Below are positions 55,085-64,000 of a DNA stretch of 64,000 nt, piece by piece (the first letter of the stretch is position 1; the number at the start of each line of letters is the position of its first letter). A program made the position numbers and the translations under genes. Origin of the DNA: Archegozetes longisetosus (taxonomy: Eukaryota; Arthropoda; Arachnida; Sarcoptiformes; Trhypochthoniidae); assembly GCA_018873245.2 (NCBI GenBank), contig JAEMBT020000004.1, forward strand, positions 5,256,573 through 5,320,572, in the 5' to 3' direction. The notes under the pieces are model-generated. The model saw only the letters and a list, made by a program, of their open reading frames with translations, was not told where the DNA came from and searched no databases.

Positions 55085-55138
55085 TTGAGGCAGAGCTGAG
55101 AACTGAGGCAGAGCTGGAAATTGACGCACAGCTGAAAA
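55085..55138. repeat. Minisatellite, 3 x 18 bp
   Basis: Three tandem copies of (T/C)TGAGGCAGAGCTGnnAA type. It makes the repeated QFSALP pattern in the minus-strand ORF 54968-55285, so that ORF is probably not a gene. Confidence 0.88.
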
Positions 55139-55459
55139 TTGAACCGAAAATGTTGAAAAAGCTAGTTTGCGTTGCAATAGTAATCTAAAGATGCTTTTCT
55201 CAATGATTGAGGGATTCGCCGCTTTATATCTTAGCGTATTCTTTGTTCTTCCTAACCTTGGGCTATGTTTTTGGCGGAGAGTCATTTTCTGGCTTTTAGC
55301 CTCTGATAGGCATCACCAATGCTTGAGTCAACGCTTTAGTTAGAAATTAAATGACATATTTGAGTGCCATTTCTCAAATAACTCGTCTCAAAGCCTCAAA
55401 AGTGCTACAAGTACTGCAAGTACTACATCAAAGACACACCATTCATTTATGATCCAGTA

Positions 55460-55462
<3 letters not shown>

Positions 55463-55495
<33 letters not shown>
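55463..55495. repeat. (AG)n microsatellite
   Basis: About 33 bp of AG repeats. Confidence 0.97.
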
Positions 55496-55501
<6 letters not shown>

Positions 55502-56953
55502 AATTTGACTGGATTTATTATTAAATGGTTGAGCTTATGCTTGAAGCGATGATTATTTGAAGCTTGAAATGGTTTATATGCGTTTAACTATAACTATGTT
55601 AATAATGTATTCAGCGTAAAATTGAACCTTTTGACAGAAGTACTCTCGATATTAGGCTTTTCTATTGGTAAACATTAATCAAAATTATGCAGATGTTTGA
55701 TATTCTAACAAACTGGTACTTCTCGGACTGAATCTAATTTTGCCATCTATTCAAAACCATAATTACCCCATGATTTGAAAAACTTAACGATTGCTAGTAA
55801 AGAGGAAAATATTGCATAAAATAACTTCAGAATTGCTTTTAAATACATGTGTCTTAAATGATATGCAGTCTATTAAATGATTATACGCTGTGATAAAAGT
55901 TTGCAGAATAATCTAAAGTATAATTAGAGAATTTGTTTTGAGAATTTTTATCAAAACTAAATATGTTATTAAGTTAATTGTTTTCACATTTAGGCAAAAT
56001 GAGATTTTAATATTTAAAAAATAAGTTCTTTTTGTTTCGTAGTGTTTATCAAAACTCTCAATTTAATGATTGTTAGTTAGCCTTGAATCGTATATTTAAC
56101 TTACGTTAATAGATATTATACTTTTAGGTATATATTAATTATCATTATTATAGGCGTTGTTCTATAGACGAGTTGTTATATGCATACTTCAAACAGTTGT
56201 ATTGTTTGACAAGAACAGCAAAATCTGAGTTTCAGCTCAAAACCCATTTCTGTGATCTATACTTACCTATCTAAAGAAGAGCCCATTCTATAGTAGAGAA
56301 ATCAGCGACATTCAAACAAAGGTAGACTCAAATGGATTCTTATTTCCCAATCGGGTGTTTTAGTGGACAGAATATAGTGATAGCAGTGGAGATGGCACGC
56401 AACGCAAAGGGTAGGCAGACTCAATGTGAGTTAGGTCATTTTTTAGAGTAACTAATTTGATGATCTCTTAAATATGCATTTTATTGCGTTAGCACACACT
56501 GGAATACATGATTTCGTTTTAATTTTTAGCAAATTAGTGCTCCTCTGGTCTGTTTGAGTCTCTTTGCGAGCAGGTGTGGTCCATACTCTTTGATGCATAA
56601 CAACACTAGTGCTGATAACATAAAAGCCAAACTAATTTTCCGCGTCAAAGATTATTTTATGCTGACTGATCAAAAAACATTGCATATCACCAAATGAGTC
56701 AAGTGACTCAAGTCAGTCGAGTTAGTCAGTCAGGTTAACCTCGATTAATGTTTGCTATAAACTAATCGCTTCAATGAATTTATTTCAATAAAATTCTATT
56801 TTTTCTGATTAATCCAATTATAATCAAATCAGTTTCAAACTTGAACTCTAAAACCTTTGGCGATAGATACAAACTTGAGCAAGCTTAAAGGCTTAGGAAA
56901 GATTCAATCAATTTTAGGGATTCATTAGAAGATGAATATCTGCAAAGTTGCAA

Positions 56954-57025
56954 GATGGAAGATGATAGTACATGGAAGATGGAAGATGATGGTACATGGA
57001 AGATGGCAGATGATAAGAGAAGGCA
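56954..57025. repeat. Minisatellite, 3 x 24 bp
   Basis: Tandem copies of GATGGAAGATGATAGTACAT plus GGAA; the third copy has decayed. Confidence 0.92.
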
Positions 57026-58386
57026 AGTTGAAGATTTGGGGAGAAATAATCTACTCTTGGAGACATGTTAAAATTAGTGTTTAATAGGAAGAGGATGGAT
57101 AGGAATGTTTAAAGAATATTTACTATTGTTTCACATTGATGGTGTTCACGTATTCATTTGATAGTTTGTCTCCCTATTAAATTTCTAATCAGGCTAATAG
57201 TTATTTTCCTCTTGTGACTTTTGTCATCAAATAGAACCAGCAAATAGGCTCATCTATTTAATGAGTCTGGGCATTGGTTAGTGAGAGTTAACGTTTAACG
57301 TTTTTGTGTGCGAGACTGTTATATACGAATTAAGGGAATTGCTTTCCGCATATCATATCATATTATGAATGCACTTATAATGCCTGTATTACTACAGAAT
57401 AAGTAATAAACGTTTAACACGCAATTACTGACAAATTATTTTGTTTTCGTACACTTTTATGATGAAAATTATTCAAATCTTATTTATTCACAAATAAGAT
57501 GTTATTCGTTACTGAGACTTATTCTTCTAATCATATCTATGTTGTAATAAAATTAACATAAGTTCAAAATGATGTAATTTAAATTAGCTTGAAACAATTA
57601 GCATGTCATTTAAGTGTTAGAAGGATTAGTTTGGGTCAAGTTGATAGCCTTCATACAATTCTCAGTCGATTAAAGGGCTAATCAAACAGTTTGGAGATTA
57701 AGGCTGTATAATAAAGAGCTGTATAATTATTTAAATTTAAATTTAAATTTATAAAACTTAATTAACATAGAAAGTAAGACATTTGCTTAAATAACTTTTA
57801 ATTTCAGAAATGATAGGGAAAAAGATAATGTGATTATCGTCTAAATGAAACAATCAATTTTGCAGTTGATTTGTGTAAATGATCGCAAACAGTGATCGCC
57901 AATCACTCCTTTAAACATTAACATTATTACAGCCTCATTAACATGAACATTAAGGTTGAGACACTTTCTGCCGAGGGGACTTCAACCCTAATTTGTTCGC
58001 CAATCCGAAGTTGAACGATCAAAAATTAGCTTTGATGATAGTTTGATTTTAGTTTTTTCCTATATTTATTACGGCTTGTAATACATCACAGCAAATAACT
58101 GCATATAATCGATCAAAAGGTATTCATTTATATAATGGTAAAGTATTTCGTTTGCAAACATTCAATTATTGTAGACGTCATACTAATCGTTAAACTGTCA
58201 CTAATTTTAGCAATTCTCAGATTCGGCTATGTTTACTTCGACTTTATGCAAACTTAAGAGTCAGTTCTATAACTATCGGCCTATAATACATTTGGTTTTA
58301 TGGTTACAATCAATAGTTATGAACAATTTCTAATAATAATACATTCAATTAAAGTCATTACATTAGTTGATAAACTTAATTATGAT

Positions 58387-58423
58387 GATAATAATAGTAA
58401 TAATAATAATAATAATAATAATA
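58387..58423. repeat. (TAA)n microsatellite
   Basis: About 37 bp of AAT/TAA repeats with one interruption, about 320 bp past the Tlx stop codon. Confidence 0.93.
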
Positions 58424-58740
58424 CTGAAATTGTTTAAATGTTTGAATCATTTAATGATTCTGTTATTTTCTCAAATTAAATAAAATGTTTGATAGCGATC
58501 GATGCAATGGTAAGTTGTACTGTACAGAGATTTCTCTGAGAATTACATGGTTTTATGCTTTGAGTATATGTAATAGAGATTACTTTACAATTACAAAGCT
58601 TACTATTATGTCAAATTGTCAATTCATTTATAACTTAATTAAGTCCATAGTATTGTAGATCCTGAGTATATGTTAATCAACAAATTGAAAGATCGACTAG
58701 TGTTTCAAGACAATCGGTTGCCTTAATTCGAGTCTAGTAA

Positions 58741-59059
58741 CTAACAGATTGGTGATGCCAACGGAAACGGTGGTCTATCGGTGTGATGATGAGCCACCAT
58801 AGCGTGATGACCCTCTCCTCCCCAGGGCTGCAGGTTTTGAAGTGCGTGTAAGGATGAACTGCTTAAACACAACGAATCTCGTGCCGCAGCGGCCGCGGCT
58901 GCGTGTGCTGCCGCGTGATGTGCAGCTATTCCTGCCGGGTGGTCAGATCCGGGCTGACCAGAGCCGTAGATCGATTTGGATACAACTTCTGCCTGTAATG
59001 ACATCATCAGTCTATTTGCTGCCTGACGTTCAGCCTCTCTTTCTTCTGCTGTCTGACGT
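58741..59059 (-). CDS. Tlx: Tlx/C15 gene, last coding exon
   Basis: The acceptor is tatgttttag|ACGTCAGACAG. The first A completes Arg57 (AG|A), followed by [20 protein letters not shown], the sequence after the homeodomain in TLX proteins. An Ala/His tract follows ([17 protein letters not shown]-rich with a NotI-like gcggccgc). Then comes [18 protein letters not shown], which matches the C-terminal [18 protein letters not shown] motif of vertebrate TLX. The tail is His-rich and ends FPLASPIC with TAG at 58741-58743. The exon codes 105 residues plus the shared arginine. The GC-rich exon stands out from its AT-rich surroundings. A plus-strand ORF over it (58842-59063) is an antisense shadow. 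Confidence 0.95.
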
Positions 59060-62000
59060 CTAAAACATAAACGAAATATTAGCTTAATATTAGTTGATGT
59101 GATGCGAAAGTACAACAGAAAGTACAACATAAGTTGCAAACGATAAGTAGTATCTAATTATAACTTATGACTTATAGAGTTCTTAAAAATCAACGAAAAT
59201 AAAATGTGAATGAGAACCAGAATTGGGGCGGCATTTGTCAATATTAGGCAATCATGTTGAGTGACAACAACTTTTAAGATATCAGTCACGCGTGACGGCC
59301 GTTTCGGCGCCACTTTGGCGAACTCTGAACTGAGAAATATTTTTCGAATCTTTCGAAAAGAGATCAGGAAATAATAAAATTACAATCGACTTTATAATTG
59401 ACGCATTTTAAACATCTTTGGAGTAGCTTTTTTAAAATTTAAATCGTCTTTCAAATGTGTCAAACTTTTCCTTAAACTAACTGCCATTAAGAAAATAGAT
59501 TAAAACTAAATGTGTTTATATTGTTTAAAAGGATGAGGACTTATTGCGAAACAAACTTTTTTAAGACAACTAAACCAAAACTAAAAATCAAGATAAAGTC
59601 CTAGCTAATTATTAATTATTTAGCGTTCATTTCAGGGACTTTTGTTCGTAGAACTCAATTGAAATAAGTTTTGTTCATTGAAATGAATTGACGGGAAGTG
59701 AGGGACTAATGCCTTATAGCGATGTATTAGCGGTACTCATTTTGGTGAGGATTGTATGTTCTGTTCAAGAATATTAGAACGCGTTTGAGGCTCAAGCTTA
59801 ATGTGTTTTTACCTAAATTATAGTTCTCTTTAGAAGAAGACAACGAATAAAAAGTATTTTGTCTGTCTTTAAGATAATAGTCTCTAAATGCAAATAGAGA
59901 GACCTCATTTTCATACATTCAAAACTGCTTTTCAATGTTGTTAGAAGTAAAAGCTGTCTTTCAACCTATTGACAAATACAGATATTGGTTGATCGCTTAT
60001 TTTTCATAATAGACTCCGAAAACTTGAAGACAGACATTCTCTAGAGTTATTCTACGGGATGACTCAGACTTTGAGAACTAGTAGTAATTTACTGGAAATA
60101 AGCGATTTGTTTTCGGTTGCGGCATGAATGGATGGAAGCCAAGTTTAGAGAAAAGGGCAATTATTCATCATGATGACCATCAAGTGTTCTACTATTCTAC
60201 TGAATTGCGCTGTACCACCTGTAATGCCACCCACAACCAGAAGACTACATAAACGATTTTGAAGTTGAGCCTCATATATTTTTATGGCTAATGTAAACTA
60301 GATTCGTTTCATCCTATTTCCTCTTTTTTTCATCAGCCCTCAATAGTAGTAATGCTCGAACGCCTTGACTAATCAAAGCTGAGTTATGTCACTCCTAGTT
60401 ATAAATACAATGAAGTATCACTTAAATTGATTCAAGGCTTCAGATGATTCAATGTTTCCTCAGAGAAAGCGATTAAACTTAAAAGATATTCTTTACTATC
60501 GCATAAAATTAGCGTAATATTAGCCTAATATTAGCGTAATATAAGAATTACTGGCAGCAAACAAACAAAGGACTAAGTTTTCAAAATTACTATTCATTGG
60601 AGCCTCGGAATGAGCTAATTTAATGTAATAAAATATAAGACCAAATTAATTTAATCTGGAAATGGCTTTATTTGTTTAGCTTTAATTCTATTATTTTTAT
60701 TGATATTAATGTCTGAGTATCTCATTTAATGGCCAACTTTGTCATCATTACATCTGTATCATGTATGGCAACAATCAATGCATCTGTTATGTAATCTCAA
60801 ATCTGCATCAGTTTGACATTAAACAGATTGACACAAGAGCTGATATGACTATTGAAAAGCCCATTCAATTTTGTGAGTTGTTTATTCATAAGGTATATAA
60901 TGGAATAGAAAGCGCTTTCTTTTAAGATAGTGGCTATTATTTCAAATAACAGGTATCACAGCTATCACTATTTAGAGACAGACAATAACTGACTAAAGTA
61001 TCGCATGGAATCATAGAATCATCTCAATTGGTAGTGATTACTTTGAAGACTACTAATAATAATACGCAAATAATAAGAAATACTCACACACATTTCGACT
61101 CTTTCGACAAACGCATAATAATCTAATTGTATGTGAGAGTATTTCAGTGCTAAATGTTTACTCATCATGCAAACTGCAAACTGAAAACCATAACTGAAAT
61201 AACTATCAGAAGTAAGCTAGCTGAGAAGAGTTGGCGACTTAAAAAGCATAGTTAGTATGCGCCGCAAAATTAAAGATGCCGGCGATCGTATTTTTCAGGC
61301 ATTTTTACAACCCCTATGTCGCACAAGTGAAGTTTTCAGTACTGCGAAAGCTATAATCAGAATCGAGTTGGCGCCGACCCAAAACGTATATGTATGGCAT
61401 ATATAGACTTTCAGATATGAAGTCAACATTGCCATTACCTTTATATATGCTCTATTAGACCAAACCTTTCCAAATGTATTCCTACTTGACTAACGCTTAA
61501 ATACGCTAACTTTCAATGGCCGGCGTCGGAGTTCACAAATTGTGTCTCTGCTAAGTATAAATACTTGCAATCACTATTGCAAAAACAGTTGTGATTGCAG
61601 TGATTGAAGATTATTGGGAGTCATCCTAGAACTTGCTCTGAGCCCATCTAGAGTTACATGGCTTGAGGCTGAGTCTCTTTCTCTCTTACTGTCTCTCTTT
61701 CAAGTCATACTATTAAAGTCCATTTAAAAATGAACTCAATCACCACTCTTTATATAAAGGTAATGTTGTTTAGTTGCAAATACATGTTTATTTAATGAGT
61801 TGAAAGATCTGCTCTTAAAAACTTATAATCTTTGTAAAAAAATAACTGCTTCTCCTTGCTTTTCGTCTCACACTCTTTTGCCGCCGATCTCTATTCAAAT
61901 CTCTCGAAAGTCAAGTCACTCTTAAAGAATCGCTGCCGCCTTTCATGATAGCTTATTGTGACTGAGATGTGGTTTACGGCATTTCGAAAAAAGTAATTGC

Positions 62001-62311
62001 ATGCATGATTGCAGCTGATCTCAATTCACCTGATTTTTTATAGAGATACGCCATTAAACGTTTTTTAGAGTTTCAGAAATATAAAAAAGCAAATTTACAC
62101 TTTGAAATCATTAAGGTTTATAAGAGTGAACGCCAATCGCTTATTTGCCAAAACATATTTGTAAAGGAATTATAATAGAAGCTAAAGTTTGCGATTGAGG
62201 CAATTTTGGAAGAGGCCGCACCTTCTGCTTAAATGCAGAGTGGTGGTCGCACTAGTTTAAAATGTCTCCCAATTATTATAGATTATTATATGAGAAGATG
62301 TGTTGACTTAC
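59060..62311 (-). other. Tlx intron between microexon and last exon, 3.25 kb
   Basis: A GT-AG intron (gtaagt ... gttttag). It has no coding region I recognise. It contains a 10-bp palindrome TCACGCGTGA (59286-59295) inside a CpG-rich patch (about 59283-59330), a 3x11-bp repeat (60508-60540), and patches with more G+C near 61250-61400 and 61875-61970. These are possible regulatory sequence, unproven. Confidence 0.8.
60508..60540. repeat. Tandem repeat, 3 x 11 bp, in Tlx intron
   Basis: ATTAGCGTAAT, ATTAGCCTAAT, ATTAGCGTAAT in tandem. A related atattagcttaatattag occurs next to the last Tlx exon (about 59077-59093). Confidence 0.85.
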
Positions 62312-62338
62312 CTCCACTTTGTTCTCCTATTTTGAAAC
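62312..62338 (-). CDS. Tlx: Tlx/C15 gene, 27-nt microexon coding the recognition helix
   Basis: Found by following splice phase, as it is too short for an ORF search. On the minus strand the order is ttgaacag, then G TTT CAA AAT AGG AGA, then ACA AAG TGG AG, then gtaagtc. Its first G completes Trp48 (TG|G). It then codes FQNRRTKW (homeodomain positions 49-56), and its last AG joins A of the next exon to make Arg57. Both splice sites are canonical (ag / gtaagt) and both phases fit the neighbours exactly, giving [20 protein letters not shown], identical to the Tlx-family consensus I know. It holds Gln50 and Asn51, the main DNA-contact residues. Confidence 0.93.
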
Positions 62339-63191
62339 CTGTTCAATAGACAATAAAAGTTTAATGAGTCGTTGTTGTTTCATAACTTATATCATAATTC
62401 TTAGTATTATTTATTAACTACAGTGAATCACTCTTAAATACTAGTCCTTTAAATGCGATGCAATAACCATTTGGGAAGATTTTAATTTCTGAGAACTTAT
62501 TCTCGCAATAAATTGCTATAGATTTGAAAGTTAGCTTCAAATCAAATATTCTTATGCTTAACTATATTAGCGGCAAATGGTTTTGCGTAAAACCTGTTCT
62601 TGCGAAATGCAATTTTCTATTAGTTATATAATAATGCAAACGGTTATCAGCTTCTGAAGAAGAATATAAATTGATTCTAACAATAAGCTTGTTTTACGAT
62701 AGTCTGCTTATAAGTATCTCTTTTGGAATGTATTAATGTTCTCTTGATTATAATCGCTCAAAATTATCTTCACTAACATTTAATTATGTCTGACTTTTAG
62801 CATACTTTTAGCATAAATGGCTCTCTTTCTATCTAAAAACTGATAATAATTGCGACTCATTTATGAAAAGAGTTGACAAAATGAGTGTATCATTAAATTC
62901 AAATGACGAGCGAGTATCAAGTTAAATTAAATGCACACTTAAAGGCTTTTAATAACTAGTTTTGATTAAAATGTGCTCAACTATATCGTCAAAAGGCATA
63001 TATAGACAAGTCTTGCAGAAAAGTCATGTTATCACCAAAGCATAACTTTGAAAATTGACTAAAAACAGCAGAAGAGAGGTAACTGATTGCATAGAAACGG
63101 TTTGTTGTTGAGGACTGATAAGTGAATCACTATGAATTAATTGGATGCACTTGTATAGAGCACCTGATGCCTAATGATTATGAATACATAC
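62339..63191 (-). other. Tlx intron within the homeobox (Trp48, phase 2), 853 bp
   Basis: A GT-AG intron between the homeodomain exon (donor GTATGT) and the microexon (acceptor ttgaacag). No ORF or repeat is recognised inside. Confidence 0.9.
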
Positions 63192-63417
63192 CAAGTCTTG
63201 ACTTGCGCGTCTGTCATTTTCAATTGTTTGGCCAGTGATGCTCTTTCAGCAGATGCTAAATATTTTTGTTTGTGAAATCTCTTTTCTAGTTCACAAATTT
63301 GCATTCTTGTGAATGATGTGCGCGGTTTCTTCCTCTTTGGTGGTGTACGGTTCTGATAGGGATGACCTATTCTTCGAGCTGGTACTGGCGGTAGACCAGC
63401 GCCAAGAGGAAAGGGCA
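63192..63417 (-). CDS. Tlx: Tlx/C15 (HOX11-type) homeobox gene, homeodomain exon, 5' part of gene off window
   Basis: Codes most of a Tlx-family homeodomain. The acceptor is tctgttttta-g|TGCCCTTT, so the exon opens with the last two bases of a codon and an upstream exon ending in phase 1 is needed. The sequence [20 protein letters not shown] leads into KRKKPRTSF (homeodomain positions 1-8 RKKPRTSF region); [10 protein letters not shown] is a Tlx signature. Then come [20 protein letters not shown] and KMTDAQVKT with Thr47. The exon ends inside Trp48 (ACT TG|GTATGT). The family comprises vertebrate TLX1-3 and Drosophila C15/clawless, nuclear transcription factors for neuron, limb and spleen patterning. 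The N-terminal exon, expected to carry the Tlx eh1 motif, is not found between here and the right edge. Confidence 0.95.
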
Positions 63418-64000
63418 CTAAAAACAGAGAAATACAATAATTATTCAAACAAACTGGAGTCAAATTGGCCAAAAGCCGATTGAGAGTTAGAAAATATGAC
63501 CGCTTTTAGTGAATAGGAGTAAAGATCTGACGTAAACTACAAAAACAAAGCGATGAGTGAACTATTATATCTGTGGTGTTTTATTTGACAGGTTCGCAGC
63601 AGGAGGTTTATAGTTTTGCTGTTTTGAATTGCCGTTGACGGGCGGCCTCTGGCCTGTGTTGGCTGTTCTCCCCTCAGGTGTAAAGCAATACTACTTTAGC
63701 GGTAGAGTTGTGAAAGAGTATTGTGAAAGCATAGGGCTAGCATAGGGCTCAACTTCACTCAAGTACTAGTATATAACTTAAGTATTGCGAGATAAACCAA
63801 ACTTTGCCAACCTTTCTCTATTAAGTTAGGCCTAATCTTAATTGTTTACTTTAGCTGAACGCGTGCCATCACTGCAATCACTGCAATCACCAGTTCGGGC
63901 AATCAATTGGAGACAAACAAAGTATTTTATGAGCACTTATACTGTAAACATTCTAAACTTATTTTCCAAATGATTCAATCATTTATTTACATAAACAAGT
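63418..64000. other. Upstream Tlx intron, runs off the right edge
   Basis: Sequence 5' of the Tlx homeodomain exon. No exon with the Tlx N-terminal eh1 motif is visible. A GC-richer patch at about 63590-63675 can be read on the minus strand as a roughly 37-residue stretch rich in Gln, Asn and Pro. It lacks a good donor, so I do not call it an exon. Confidence 0.6.

Larger units (their letters stand above)
48034..58740. other. Urm1-Tlx intergenic region, no gene recognised
   Basis: About 10.7 kb between the Urm1 start and the Tlx stop. It holds MITE copy 2, three GA/CT microsatellites, two minisatellites, the TAA repeat and the doubtful segment at 49000-49369. A minus-strand ATTAAA (58449-58454, about 290 bp past the Tlx stop) could serve as its poly(A) signal. 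Confidence 0.65.

Noticed and set aside
54968..55285. Minus-strand 105-codon ORF with repeated QFSALP
   Set aside because: The repeat is an 18-bp minisatellite, and the rest has no recognisable domain or splice context.
58842..59063. Plus-strand 73-codon ORF
   Set aside because: Antisense shadow of the last Tlx exon; its openness follows from the GC-rich Ala/His codons.

Overview
This is animal nuclear DNA, AT-rich (roughly two thirds A+T by eye), with GT-AG introns, (GA)n/(CT)n microsatellites, minisatellites and small DNA-transposon remnants. No bacterial operon structure, rRNA or CRISPR is present. The ladybird-type homeodomain reads most like a protostome one (for example the RDMEELKKDV extension after the homeodomain). 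I infer an arthropod, possibly a chelicerate or mite, but the sequence alone does not fix the species.

Three protein genes are recognisable. (1) A ladybird/Lbx homeobox gene on the + strand, complete in three exons (16355-17168, 33656-33854, 34133-34316; 398 codons plus stop). It has an eh1-like repressor motif, the Lbx-specific pre-homeodomain motif and an NKL homeodomain with Thr47. Its first intron is 16.5 kb. (2) Urm1 (47713-48033, - strand), an intact, intronless ubiquitin-related modifier ending in Gly-Gly. (3) The 3' part of a Tlx/C15 (HOX11-type) homeobox gene on the - strand (exons 63192-63417, 62312-62338, 58741-59059), whose first exon or exons lie beyond the right edge. The middle exon is a 27-nt microexon coding the DNA-recognition helix. 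It is too short for an ORF scan and was found by following the splice phase.

Lbx and Tlx lie tail to tail 24 kb apart, with Urm1 between them. This is the Lbx-Tlx part of the ancestral NK homeobox cluster (ladybird and C15 are linked in Drosophila, LBX1 and TLX1 in human). Both homeoboxes are interrupted at the same codon and phase (Trp48, TG|G).

The left 16 kb, the large Lbx intron and the intergenic stretches carry no recognisable gene. Their visible content is: a five-copy family of about 70-bp foldback hairpins; two copies of a roughly 210-bp MITE with 22-bp inverted ends; one 173-bp pogo/Tigger-like MITE with a TA duplication; a possible tRNA-derived SINE just upstream of Lbx; several minisatellites, three of them with 24-bp period; and seven GA/CT microsatellites. 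Nearly all other short ORFs are chance or repeat-driven. Three (near 41.3, 45.6 and 49.2 kb) look slightly more protein-like than background and are reported as doubtful.
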